A DNA stretch of 64,000 nucleotides from Pinus tabuliformis (taxonomy: Eukaryota; Streptophyta; Pinopsida; Pinales; Pinaceae). Below are positions 21,196 through 33,338 of the stretch, piece by piece; positions within the stretch are counted from its first letter, which is position 1; every line of letters begins with the position of its first letter. Both the position numbers and the translations under genes were made by a program. Below the pieces are notes generated by a model. The model was not told the DNA's origin and searched no databases. It was given only the letters and a program-made list of their open reading frames with translations. The stretch spans positions 1,678,548,167-1,678,612,166 of the forward strand of contig CM062818.1 in NCBI GenBank assembly GCA_031772625.1, read 5' to 3'.

Positions 21196-21270
<75 letters not shown>
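21196..21270. repeat. (TA)n microsatellite
   Basis: Roughly 37 uninterrupted TA units, trailing into GATACATACACATATAC. This is a simple replication-slippage repeat with no coding value. Confidence 0.98.
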
Positions 21271-21797
21271 TACATACACATATACAGTTATTTTCTTTTG
21301 TAGTTATTATTAGTATTTTTCTTACATCTCTATTTTCTGCAAACTTTTGATTGGTTTAGTAGTTTTCTTGAGCACATGAAGTATAACCTCTTGTGGATGT
21401 AGGTCTTGTGAAAATATAGAGATAGGTTGTCTTTCAATAAAATAATTATATTTCCAATAAAATTCAACTCATCCTTTCCCAGTCATTTCAATTTTCTGCA
21501 TTTTACATTGTTAACGCGCTCTAGCTGTTTGGAAAAATTGGGTACCTTTATGTGGTCTTCAGGTACTAGTGTTGATATGCATGGTCAACATTTTCATTTA
21601 CACTCCTTATCCCACCACCATCTCCCTTTCTTCAACATCAACAACTCCCTCAAAACCCCGTTCATTGAAGGTATATTCTTGGGTTATTTAAGGCAACCGT
21701 GTGCATTGGTTCTTGTGTAAGATGGGCCCTTGAAGTGTACTAACCTTGGAAAGGGCCTCATACAAGCTTCATCTACCCTCCTATAGTTAAAAAAAAA
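21271..21797. other. Unassigned stretch left of the large gypsy element
   Basis: No domain, RNA gene or repeat is recognised. It ends in an A run at 21,789-21,797 that abuts the LTR. Confidence 0.25.
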
Positions 21798-24056
21798 TGT
21801 TCGCTGTCAACATTAGGGGAGACCACCCAGTTAGGAACTTGAAGCAACTCCTTTTTCGTTGAAGATGGTGGTTCTGATTGGTTAGGGTCCAGGTACCCTG
21901 TTCTCTTATACTAACCTAAAACTAATCTAATACTAATATAACCTAAACTAAGAGTTAATCTATTTACACCTATAATACATCATGTTACATTTCCTTTATA
22001 TCAATCTTTAAAGATGTAGGTTAAAGGAATGGATCAACATAAAGGTTTGATTGAATTAAACGGTCGATCAAACCAAGGATTTAATGATTTGTTTGCCTCT
22101 TTAAGGGAGGACTTGATGAAAACAGAGATGCAAGTGCAGAAATAATTTAAAACATGAAAAACCTATCTCTAATTAGAATGGGATAGCCCTCTCCTCATTT
22201 GAGAGCAAGTTAACTAAAACAGGGGGAAAGAACTGATATAATTCATCATATGATTTTGTATTAATTAAAGGAAGTAGTTCACATTAACTAATACAAGTGA
22301 AAGAAAAATAAGCCTGCAAATGAATGATAAATAGTTATCAGTCACCACAGGAATACTTCAATGAATTATGATTGATTCTTATCTCATTCTACCATGTAAA
22401 GATAGCTTTAACAAAGTTTCAACAACAAAATGTCAATGACACAACAATAGTGCATAGTATCAAAGAAATGTAATACTCTTTAGAGAAAACATCAGAATCA
22501 ATAATCAAAACTTTAACAGTGAGACAATAATCCTACATTTCAGTAAAAGTATACAAGAACGAGAATTAATTAAAACCATGTCAAAATTTTATTACCACAG
22601 TTTCAAGAGTAGCTCTTACCCTTAATGAAAGTGCTTGCAATAATACAAAGTTCCTTTATAAAAGAGCCATAACTTCTCTATATTCTCTATAATAAAACTC
22701 TCTGCGCTCTACAATAGTGTAAAGCACAAATCAAATTATTATAGAGCCCCCTATGCGTGACCGCGACCCCCCTCAATTTCATTGAAGAGACAAGTATTTA
22801 TACAAAGTTTCAAAGTTAACAGATCCCTTCGATTCCTCAACAAAGGAGAAATAAAAAGTAAATGAATTTGGAGGTTTTGTATTTCTTTGAAAACATGCCA
22901 AAATTGGGAAATCGTTGCAACGAAGTGTTGTTCTTTAGCCGAAGTATTGATTTGTTGCACACAGTGTTGGTATTTTTTAGTATTTGTCACAACAAACTTC
23001 CCAGTGCAGAATTGCGTTGTGTCACATGGTAGAGAGTGTTAGGAAATGCTAGATCGAACGGATACTTCCTCCTTATCGACCCTGGGTTCATCCCTATTTC
23101 AATCAACCAAGGCTCATTAGTTTTATTATTAAACTTAGCTAAAAACTGAATCAAAATCTAAACACACAAACTTCACGCAAAACCATTGAAAATAGACTTT
23201 TCAATTATTATAACAAAGAACCCATATGGAAGTGACAAGTGGCAAGAGTCAAGTGGTATCGATAGTTTTGAGTATCGGATATTTAACATAACAAACTCTG
23301 CAAAACTTGCAATAAACAAACACGATATTATATTAGCTCTTTATCCTTAACCATATCGATGATCGAAAGATTAGGTCTTATCAGAGTATCATTTCAAAAG
23401 TTTCGATATGGGAGTGGATGCGATTTTATAATTAATCAAAACTTAAATCAAATCGGGTCCGAATATCAAAGATTGGAGCAAATCGGAGGTCAGAGATTGA
23501 GGAAATTGGCATATTTGAGATCAGAGATTGACAGAGTGATATACCAGAGTTCAGAGGTTATATGATATCACATATCATAGATCGAAGGTTTTAAGGTATC
23601 GTAACTTTTAAGCGGTGACACACTATGCAAAACTATGATATTGGTGTTTCTTCGATATATGTGTTGTGTGTTATTTACGTTTGTTTTCACTTTATATTCA
23701 TCGAACTTCAGTTATAAAGATTTTCAACTCCGATAACATAAAGTTCGGCTATTTCCACATGTTGTAACATGAGCTTGATCTCGGGGGATATTTATGATTA
23801 ATTAATCTAATTAATAAACAAAATAATAATTACAAGTTTATTAACTTTAGAAAAATGAATATTTAACTTAAAAGTCTAAATAGTAAAACTAAGGATAAAT
23901 TTGCAAACCATAAGGGAAGATGAAACAAGTGTTAATGAAAAAGATGACTAAGCTAAACTGAAGCAATAAACACTCAAATCCTACATACAATGTAAAAAGG
24001 GTCCCCATGTCTATTATGATAGAATAAAATGTGGGTGTTGTGTTTTCACTACAACA
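21798..24056 (-). mobile_element. 3' LTR of the large gypsy element
   Basis: About 2,259 bp. On the minus strand it starts TGTTGTAGTGAAAAC and ends TTGACAGCGAACA. It has clusters of GAGATT/CAGAG-like short motifs near 23,460-23,580 and a CAATAAA-type signal region near 22,790 in the partner copy. It retains the empty site (21,949-21,961) for the foldback insertion seen in the other LTR. Confidence 0.8.
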
Positions 24057-26082
24057 ATGGTGACACACTAGGGAGAAGAAATTATCTCTGTTGTAAAGAT
24101 ACAAAACTTAGTTTAAAAATGAAGGAATTATAATTAGATAATTTGAAATGCTCAAATTTAGATATTCTAACCATTTTATTCCTATTATATGTTTTCAAAT
24201 AAATAGATATACCATTATCGTTCATGAACTTGTAAAAAATTTACCCCATGAATTCAATGTTTTCAGTAAATTTATATGTACAATAGTCAACTTAATTGGA
24301 CATCAGTTTTTGAGTAAGCAAGCTAATCAAGAAAACATAGTATTAATTTAACTCTCATACCATAGGCATGACAACTGCTGCCAATAGGCATCTATAGCCA
24401 CGACAGGAATGCCTTTTAACCCTTTTAGGTGCAAGTGTCCCATCTATTAGGAATAAATGCATAGTTTTAAAAGATCATCTTAAATTTATTTGAATTCCAA
24501 TTGAAGATCACTATTTTGGCTTGGTAACCAGCTAATGACAATTCCATTCATAAGATCTAACATGGTGAACAAGCCGACTCGTGATGACACCTCTTGTCCT
24601 TCAACCTTGTGGTCGAAAGCCATTACTTTGGCTCGGTGACCAATAATGGTAATGCCACAATGTTAGAATTTATGATCATGGTAGGTTGGCTCATTATGAG
24701 ACCTCCTATCCTTCAATTGGCCGTTTTTGTTTTTTTATGTTTAACTATGGTTACTGTTAATCTCATAGGGATTACTTAATAGATGGGGTGGCATACTGCC
24801 CCTTAAGAGTAAGGGATGGCATAAAAATCTTTAAGATGACTACTATTCACTTGATTAAGCTTGCTCCCAAAAGAACTCACGACCTTAAGTAACCGCTGTT
24901 AAATGTGTTTTACTTTCTTTAAAGATAAGGGTTAAAGATAATTCATAATCAAATAAAGGAAAGCTTTAAACGCAAAGAAACAGGCACTCTATTTGGTTAG
25001 GAAATCTAAAAATGAATATAAACAAAATCATCTTCATTGAAGTGATCCTTAGAGATTAGGTTCCGTTAATTTAAATTAGAGCATAAAAATGACTCGCCCA
25101 ATGATTATGCCAAGTTGAAAGAGAAAATATTACTTAATTTTATTGTGAAATGAAATGAAAAGACAATCCAGTTAAGCCTAAAATGTTTATCAAATCATAA
25201 ACAAAACAATCAAGAGAATAAACCTTGAGATACATCTTACAAGATAATATAGAGAATTGACATAAAAATGTAATTAGATGATGATTATGTTGAATTTATC
25301 TTGTATGATGATTTTCTAATAAAATTCTTTCATTTAAAATCATAGTTATTGATTTAGAGTTATTGTTGGATGCTTTGACAGGGGTTTTATTACTTTTGCA
25401 AATCTTGCCTAAAGATAGTTTGCGAGTCTTTAAAGATTCAATTTTAAGAATAAGACTGACAATCGATTTAAAAATGTATGCAAAATTAGAAAAGAGAAAA
25501 CTCCCTAATGCCATATGATGATTGTTCTTCCGAAATGCTAGTTGCCAGCAAAGCTGAATCTACAAATCAAATCCATGGGAACCTGCAAGAAGAACAACAA
25601 AATATAAGAAAGAAATAATGATTAAAAGATAAAAGAAAAGCTAAAATAAAACTCAAACCAGATGAGGATGAACATATAAATGTGTACTTGGAAGAATTCA
25701 ATCATAATTTTACTTGATGAATCTTCATTTTCTCCCATGTATTGATCAAAGTTCAAAACCATCTTCTTATTCAATTTAAACTAATTTCTAAACTAGTCAT
25801 AATCCTAATCTAAAAGATAGACTAATACGAAGTGAAATCGTACTTCCAATGAACCCATACAAGCATCTTATTTTCTGCATGAAAGTGCATGTCAAACATC
25901 AGTAATAAAAATATAAATCTACTTAAACCAAAAGAAATAAGAATAAAAACATTATGTACAACTATTGTTAATGTATGTACAAGAAGTAACTTATTTATAT
26001 TCACCCTCTCTTGGAGTTTTTCTTCCAACTAGATCTCGATGGGATCATAAAAGTATGGATGAATATAAGTTAGAGATTGGAA
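24057..26082 (-). other. Interior of the large gypsy element, AT-rich
   Basis: No pol domain is visible on either strand. Open runs are short and A/T-biased. The expected polypurine tract next to the 3' LTR is not obvious, another sign of decay. Confidence 0.4.
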
Positions 26083-27995
26083 TTAATCTGAAGAAGACGA
26101 TAACGGGTTAGATTGTGAAAATTTAAATTCAATGACCTGCATCGAATTGTCAGTTTTTTGTACATATGATGGAATATCATATATTGTGTTAGATGGTTGG
26201 TCATGTTGTGAAGCACACTCGAGTACAGTTTTTTGTTGGAAATTCCTTTGAGAAGGAAAATAATATTGATATGAGCTGAACATCAGACAAAATTGGAAGA
26301 GTAATGGCTTTTGATGTTTAGAAATAAAGATTTGAATTTCAAATTCATCCTTTTATGTTAATGTATCTCATGCATGTGAAATATCGAGCAGTTTAACATA
26401 CCAACATAGAATATCAAAGAGTTGAAAAATAAAAGAAGAAGAAAATTCTAACCAATCAATACTTATATTATAATTACAATTATTGTTATACCACAATTCA
26501 GACAGGTTTGAAAATATTTTTTTGACAAAAATTAGCCAAAATAATGAAATTGGAATGGTGATCGGCACCATCTTGTGCATGAGATAATGGATCACGAATA
26601 AAAAAGGTAATGTGATCATCATAAGAGTAATATATCAAGATGGAATCTTGAGCAATGAAATCATTAAAATGATTAGAAGATTGAAAATGAGAAATTATTG
26701 GGATAATTTTTGAACTAGAGTTTTCTCCATTTTCAAATGAGGTTTTACTTGGATTATGAGGTTTTAATGAAGAAGGAGATGAATGAATGTCCTCATTATC
26801 AACGTATTTGTCATAAATGACTTCACAACTTTCCTTAAAATTTATAGCATTCCCACGAGACACATCAAAACAAAAAGAAGAATTGGGCACATTTTTTTTT
26901 AAATTGAAATAATGATCATTAAGTATTTCATTATCTTGACAATAATCAACTGGAAATTCATGTGTAACAATTTCTTTGATTTCTGAGATATCATTAAAAT
27001 GAATAGGAACTGATTTTCTAAAAATATTAGGATAAAGACGAAAATGAGAGTTTGAGATAATGAACCTAAAAATATCTCTATGGACAATTCTTTTGTCTAT
27101 TCTATATTGCTGATGTCAGATTCATTATTGACCATACTTTCCTGTTGTCTTGAATTTTGCAGGTAATCATTATAACAAAAATAAAAAATTTCAAATTCAA
27201 TGATTGGTATTTGAGTTGTCCACTGATTTTCTGATTTCGGGATCATTGATTCTTCAAATATGTTGATGTGATCTTCTTGCAAACAATTATCAACTTGTTC
27301 AAAGTTAGTTGGTTGCAATTCATTAACATGTGAAAGTGAGTCTAAATTATCATTAACACTATAAGAAGTATGAATTAAATGGATAAATCTATCATATATG
27401 GTTGCAACAGCTTCATCGTAATTAACATATTTCTCCATGTCATATTTTTCAGTCATGTTAATGGAAGGCGAAGAAGACTCATTTAAACTTGAAATTATTT
27501 CATATTGATTAGGAATGGAAGGAAAATAAATTAATTTATAAAACCATCCTATTAATTGAAATTATGGAGGTAAATCATCAAGTTGAAATTGAGAACAAAT
27601 TAATTTGAATATAATACGAAAGTTATTTGATGATTCACCTTCAAAACGACACATATTATCTAATTGATCACATACTGTTTCAAAGTCGTAATCCTGAAAA
27701 GTGTGTTAGAAAAGAATTACAAAAACATTCCAAGTGCGTATGGAAGAAACTGGTAGGGCATTGCACTAGTCTTTTGCTATTCTTGCCAAAGTAAGGGTAA
27801 ACAACCTGCACATGACACCTTCATCAAGATCATAACGACTAAATTTAAAATAAGTTGATAAACATGTTCATAAGCAAAGGCATTATTCTCACTGTTAAAG
27901 TTCTTCTTTGACAAGAGTTTAGTTACCTGAATTGGAGTCGAATCAGGTAGAATTACAGTAAAGCAACTCCAAATTAGTCTCTTAAGAGGAACCAT
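26083..27995 (-). pseudogene. Gag pseudogene of the large gypsy element
   Basis: The likely start is the ATG at 27,995 on the minus strand. Combining frames gives a recognisable retrotrans_gag core near 27,590-27,850, with RLFTLTLARIAKDWC, FLTHFQDYDFETVCDQL and FKLICSQFQLDDLP. Downstream (26,498-27,456) come long acidic, Asn/Ser-rich segments with a twice-seen IYD(R/K)-like phrase, resembling a disordered Gag extension. Stops and frameshifts are frequent. Gag would form the particle that packages element RNA. Confidence 0.7.
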
Positions 27996-28050
27996 TGAAA
28001 TTAAATAACACTTTAAAACAAGATCTCTAAAGAAACCAAACAGATGCTAG

Positions 28051-28067
28051 CCCTCCTTCTAGTGCCA
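28051..28067 (-). promoter_or_regulatory. Primer-binding site of the large gypsy element
   Basis: The minus strand reads TGGCACTAGAAGGAGGG, nearly the same as TGGCGCTATAAGGAGGG at 62,750-62,766. It lies about 20 nt after the LTR's CA end, separated by a T-rich spacer. The priming tRNA is not identified. Confidence 0.65.
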
Positions 28068-28087
28068 AAAAAGTTGATCGGAAAAAA

Positions 28088-30562
28088 TGTCTGATGTTAG
28101 CATTAGGGGAGACCACCCAATCAGGAACTTAAAGCATATCCTTTTCCATAGGAGATGGTGGTTTTGATTGGTTAGGGTCCAGTTATCTTGTTATTTAATA
28201 CTAACCTAAAAATAATCTAATACTAATATAGCCTAAACTAAGATTTAATCTCTAGAGGAATCTTTGGCGAAAATCACATAGAAAAACTTTTGTCGATGCG
28301 TTTCGAACCAGCCAGTGTGGTTCATCGTCCTGACGATGAACCACACTGGCTGGTTCGAAACACGTCGACAAAAGTTTTTCTATGTGATTTTCACCGAAGG
28401 TTCCTCTACAAATTGATATGGAAGAAGTCTCAATTCAATAAGAGTTAATCTATTTACACCTATAATACATCATGTTACATTTCCTTAATATCGATCTTTG
28501 AAGATGTAAGTTAAAGAAATAGATCAAAATAAAGGTTTGATCGAATTAAAGGGCTGATCAAACTAATTATTTAATGGATTTGTTTGCCTATTTAAGAGAG
28601 GATTTGATGCAAACTAAGATTGAGGTGCATAACTAATCTAAAACATGAAAAACCTATCTCGAATTAGAATGGGATAGCCCTCTCCTAGTCCAAGAGCAAA
28701 TTAACTAAAATAGGGGGAATAAATGATATAATTCATGATATGATTTTGTACTAATTAAAGGAAGTAGTTCAAATTAACTAATACAAGTGAAAGCAAAATA
28801 AGTTTGTAAATGAATGATAAATAGTTATTAGTCACCACATGAATACTTCAATGAATTAAGATTGATTTCGATCTCATTCTACCCTGCAAAGATAACTTTA
28901 ACAAAGTGTCAACAACAAAATTTCAATGACACAACAATAGTGCATAATATCAAAGAAATGTAATATTATTTAGAATAAATATCAAAATCAATAATGAAAC
29001 TTTAACAATTAGACAATAATCCTACATTCCGGTAAAAGTATACAAGAACGAGAATTAATTAAAACCATGTCAAAATTTTATTACCACAGTTCTGAGAGTA
29101 GCTCTAACCCTTAATGAAAGTGCTTGCAATAGTACAAAGTTCCTTTATAAAAGACCCATAACTTCTGTACATTCTCTATAATAAAACTCTGTGCTCTACA
29201 ACAGTGTGAAAGCGCAAATCAAATTATTACAGAGCTCCCTGTTTGTGATCGCGACCCCCCTCAATTTTATTGAAGGGACATGCATTTATACAGAGTTTCA
29301 AAGTTAATAGATCCCTTCTGTTTCTCAACAAACGAGAAATAAAAAGTAAATGAATCGGTGGTTTTGTATTTCATTGAAAACAGGCCAAATTTTGCAAATC
29401 GTTGCAACGAAGTGTTGTTCTTTAGCTGAAGGGTTGATTTGCTACTCACGATGTTGGCATTTTTTTAGTCTCTATTACAACAATCTTCCCAGTATAGAAC
29501 TGCATTGTTTCACATGGAAGAGAGTGATAGGAAATCCTCGATCGAGCTTATACTTCCTCCTTATCGACCCTAGGTTCATCCTCGTTTCAATCAATCAGAG
29601 CTTATTAGTTATATTTTATTAAACTTAACCAAAAACTGAATCGAAATCTAAACACACAAACTTCCCGAAAAATCATTGAAATAAACTTTTCAATTATTAT
29701 AACAGCGGCCCCATATGGAAGTGCTAAGTGGCAAGAGTCGAGTGGTATCAGCGACTTTGAGTATCGAAGACTTAACATAACACACTTTGCAAAACTTGCG
29801 ATAGACGAACACGATATTATATTAACTCATTATGATAAAGTCAATTGGATCTGCAACCATATCAACGATCCGAAGATTAGGTCTTATCAGAGTATAATTT
29901 CAAAAGTTTCGATATGGGAGCGGATGGGAATTTATAATTAATCAAAACTTAAATCAAATCGGGTTCGAATATCGGAGATTGGAGCATATAGGAGGTCAGA
30001 GATCGGGGAAATTAGCATATCAGAGATCATATATTGGTAGAGTGATATATCGGAGTTCGAAGGTTATATGTTATCACATATCAGAGATCAGGGGTTTTAA
30101 GATATCACAACTTTGAAGTGGTGACACACTCTGCAAAACTTTGATATTGGTTTTTCTCCGATATATTTTTTGTGTGTTATTTACATTTTTTTCACATTAT
30201 ATTCATCGACCTTCGGTTTTAAAAGATTTTCAACTCCGATAGCATAAAGTTATGTTATTGCCACATGTTGTAACATGAACTTAATATCGGGGGCTATTTA
30301 CTATTAATTAATCTCATTAATAAACAAAAGAATAATTACAAGTTTATTAACTTTAGAAACATGAAAATTTAACTTAAAAGTATAAATAGTAAAACTAAGG
30401 ATAAATTTGCAAACCATAAGGGAAGATGAAACAAGGGTTAATGAAAAAGATGACTAGGCTAAACTGAAGCAATAAACACTCAAAGCCTACATACAATGTA
30501 AAAAGTTTCCCCATGTGTATTATGATAAAATAAAATGGGGGTGTTGTTTTTTCACTACAACA
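28088..30562 (-). mobile_element. 5' LTR of the large gypsy element
   Basis: About 2,475 bp, matching the left copy apart from scattered changes and a 200-bp difference at 28,252-28,451 made by a foldback insertion with its target duplication. On the minus strand it starts TGTTGTAGTG and ends ...TCAGACA. Confidence 0.8.
28252..28438. mobile_element. Foldback insertion (near-perfect palindrome) inside an LTR
   Basis: Positions 28,252 to about 28,410 form a palindrome with 78-bp arms around a 2-base centre. The arms differ at about six sites, five of them C/T-type transitions and four of those in CpG context. About 28 bp of non-palindromic tail follows. The insert is flanked by TAAGATTTAATCT (28,239-28,251) and TAAGAGTTAATCT (28,439-28,451), a 13-bp duplication with one mismatch; the uninterrupted site is present in the other LTR. 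It could be a MITE or a foldback retroposon. The palindrome contains GGTTCGAA, reminiscent of a Pol III B box, but no full tRNA-like head is seen. Confidence 0.8.
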
Positions 30563-30619
30563 CATCCATTACCCTTTCCCACCTTCAAATCACCTTTTTC
30601 ACCCTTAAAATGCTCACGG
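30563..30619. other. Right flank of the large gypsy element
   Basis: Short pyrimidine-rich sequence. The five bases after the LTR (CATCC) do not match the A-run on the left side, so no target duplication is confirmed. Confidence 0.3.
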
Positions 30620-30712
30620 ATTCAATCCTGTAGCAAAACAGGGCAATCATGTAGCATCCTGTAGCAATCCTGTAACAATCTTATAATATCCTATAACATC
30701 ATGTAGCACCGA
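30620..30712. repeat. Degenerate short tandem repeat (ATCCTGTAGCA type)
   Basis: About seven imperfect copies of an 11-14 bp phrase related to ATCCTGTAGCA, with drift toward ATCTTATAATA at the right. No coding role is seen. Confidence 0.75.
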
Positions 30713-31111
30713 GTAAAATCCCTCCAAACTTGACCAAAATTGTCCTTGAAGCTTGTTGTTTTCCTCCCATCCCTAAATAATGCCCCTTAGGCTTTGAAAC
30801 AATGATTGAGGAAGACCAAAGACCACTTAGGACTTGCCTTCTTACCATTGCGACACATTTCAACAATCAGGGTTAAAAGACAAATTTATGAATTCGATAA
30901 CACGGTAATGATTTCCTTGATTACCTCACAAAACATCTAATGAAATTTGTCACTAGATATAATCTCTTTGGAATGTAGCGATTAAAGGTTGATTACATAC
31001 TTTTCTCTTTATGCAAGCTAGATTAGGTTTGCTTTCTTTTTTCTATGCTTCTTAAGGTAGGGTTTCCATTTCAAGCATTGTTATTTCCTATGACTAGGTT
31101 TCCTTTCAATG
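30713..31111. other. Unassigned stretch
   Basis: AT-rich sequence with no recognised gene, LTR end or RNA. Confidence 0.25.
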
Positions 31112-31320
31112 CAACATTTACATCTTGCAAATAGATTAATGTTTGAATTTTTGCAAGTAGTGTAGCCTTTATATTTCTGCAAGTAGTGTAGCCTTTACAT
31201 TTCTACAAGAAGTGTAGCCTTTACAATAGTTTAGAATTTACATTTGAGCAGGTAGGTCAACATTTACATTTCTACAAATAGAGTAACATTTCCATTTTTG
31301 TAAATAGAGTAGAAATTTCC
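31112..31320. repeat. 26-bp tandem repeat array
   Basis: Several imperfect units of the type CTTTACATTTCTACAAG plus AAGTGTAGC. The central units are 26 bp long and nearly identical; the outer ones are diverged. It lies in non-coding sequence. Confidence 0.8.
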
Positions 31321-32808
31321 TTTCATGCAATTTCTTTCCTTACAAATCTAGTTTCAATTGATAGAGTGGTCTTTTTATACTTTGGTCTAGTCCATTGCTT
31401 CAAAGCGACTTGAGTAGATCCTAGCCTACTGTGCATATAACACTGTCACCTCTTAAGTTTATACGAACCCTATGGTGATAATTAAAGCTGGTTTCCTTGG
31501 GAGTTGCAACACTCTTGTTGAAATACCGAGGCTCATCATTTGGGATGGTATTGCGGGGTGCCAATGTCTTCTTTATCATATTGGTTGTATTCCTAAGAGG
31601 CCGTGGAGCCTTTTCTAGGTTGTGCATTATTTTGGAATTTGTTGGTTAGCATTATCCCAATGTTCAAAGGGCCTATGTTGTATTATTAGCTCTCTATTAT
31701 CAACTTAGGTTGGCTAGAGGGATTTATTATATCATTGTCTAGTGTTTCAGTGCAAGCCTTGATTGTTTAGTGGAATTTCCAACTTTATATTGTTTGCTAC
31801 TTGAAAGTTGGTAGGGGATTGTACATTGTAGCTACTTTGGCTATTGTGGGCCTCGCTGGAAAGGTTGCTAAGCAGATTGTCTATCAGTTCATCCATCTCT
31901 CGACGTTTGGCCATATCAGTTTGATGTGGTACTATGTGGGGATGGTTTATCTTATTTAGGGAAATTTTTGGCCTATCTGTGAGTCTCTAGGTGTTTTTTC
32001 ACCATGTCACGATAGAGGTCCAGAGTTAGAAGAGGCATTTCTCATTATCAGGAGTGAGCCCATAGAGGACATACTCGTTTGCATCACCTAATTGAAGACT
32101 TTGTGACATAGTATTGGGAGAAAACTCTAGCCCATTTTCAGGAGGAATTGGCTAGTTTCGAGGTTGAATCCTCTTCTCTCATAACATCCCTCTTAGATAC
32201 ATAGGTATTTATTGAGTGGGAATATCAGATCCTTGATACATGATGTATGAGGAGGTGATTTAATCAATACACGCACATGGTGAATATGTACTGGAAAATG
32301 AAATTCCTTCTAGGTATAACTCTATTGGACCATTGCGAGTCTTGTATGGACCTACTCCAACCTTTGGATCACTTGCACATGCATCTAAGGGATTTTCATA
32401 GTAGTTTGGAGAAGATTAACCATAGGTTGGAGAGGATAGAAGAACATATTGACACCCCCCTAGCAGTTGGAAGATCTCTGATAGATCTAGTAGCTCCTAT
32501 TCTGGTGGTGGGATCTGATCCTGACCCCCTTATTGGAATTTGATATCGTTCTAGTTTGTGATTACATCTTTGCAACTATTTTTGTTCAAGGCCAACAAGG
32601 CCACTATTTAAGTATTAGTTTGATTTTTGTAGTCATTGCTATTTTTTAGTTGTCTCTCTCATCTCTATGGAGATTACATTTTTGGTTATGGTCTAGTCTC
32701 CCTTGTGAGAGACCAAATTGACTTTTTGTAATTCTCAATGTAATTCCCTATATTTGCAGTTAATAAAATTCAACCCATATTATTTTATTTATTTATTTAT
32801 TTAAAATA

Positions 32809-32810
<2 letters not shown>
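31321..32810. other. Unassigned stretch with one short open run
   Basis: An open run at 32,277-32,543 (88 codons) has a heptad-like segment, LEKINHRLERIEEHI, that could form a short coiled coil, but I recognise no family. Near 32,700-32,770 a TTTGTAATTCTCAATG...AATAAAATTC tail looks like the 3' end of a decayed transcript, perhaps of a retroelement. An ATTT run at about 32,784-32,800 precedes the TA repeat. Confidence 0.3.

Positions 32811-32858
<48 letters not shown>
32811..32858. repeat. (TA)n microsatellite
   Basis: About 24 TA units following a short (ATTT)n tract. Confidence 0.98.
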
Positions 32859-32869
<11 letters not shown>

Positions 32870-33252
32870 AGTTTTAAATGCAAATATTTTTGTTTTAATT
32901 TAACATTATTTAAGTTTATATGACAACATTCCACACTGAGTTGTAAAACGCCTCTCAATGTAATGAGATGGATATTGTTGACCATAAATCCTTTATTTGA
33001 TAGTTCCCAACCAACGTTTTTGGTGTGAAGATACATATGTATATAAATTTCATGCAACTTCAGATGATCATGTTGTTAATCATCTTAATGCACAAAAGAA
33101 AATAATCCTTAATTTATTGATCTTCATGCTAAGAATGATATAAAGTCTCTTTGCGATCCTATCTTCTTAATTATTCACGTGTTACATGTTTCACTTTGGA
33201 GCCTATCCTTCCTCAAGTTTCTAAGGACTAAATATCCTTTTATAAATTTCTC
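32859..33252. other. AT-rich stretch, nothing identified
   Basis: No ORF, repeat or RNA gene is recognised. Confidence 0.25.
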
Positions 33253-33338
33253 CTCACTTCTTTTCAAATCAACCAATTCTTTATACCTTTGACTACTCAC
33301 TTCTTTTCAAATCAACCAATTCTTTATACCTTTGACTA
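33253..33338. repeat. Exact 43-bp tandem duplication
   Basis: Two identical adjacent 43-bp units, each starting CTCACTTCTTTTC and ending TTTGACTA. The lack of differences points to a recent slippage or repair event in otherwise decayed sequence. Confidence 0.9.

Larger units (their letters stand above)
21798..30562 (-). mobile_element. Large gypsy element with 2.3-kb LTRs and no pol
   Basis: Two direct copies (21,798-24,056 and 28,088-30,562) flank a 4-kb interior. On the minus strand the 5' LTR is on the right; then come a primer site (28,051-28,067), a decayed gag and a long AT-rich tail. I find no protease, RT or integrase, so it looks like a large non-autonomous derivative. Both LTR ends are similar to the ends of the 4.65-kb LTR at 58,101-62,746, so the two are relatives. 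I could not find a matching target duplication. Confidence 0.8.

Noticed and set aside
21119..21313. Open frame of alternating Tyr-Ile
   Set aside because: It is only the (TA)n microsatellite translated.
24057..24080. TGGTGACACACTAGGGAG as a plus-strand primer site
   Set aside because: It would require a plus-strand element, but the gag in this interior reads on the minus strand and a better primer site lies at 28,051-28,067.
28252..28410. miRNA precursor or tRNA gene
   Set aside because: The hairpin is far more perfect than typical miRNA precursors and is a clear insertion with a target duplication. GGTTCGAA alone does not make a tRNA; no acceptor stem or A box is seen.
30620..31320. CRISPR-like array
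   Set aside because: Units are adjacent with no unique spacers and the sequence is eukaryotic. These are ordinary tandem repeats.
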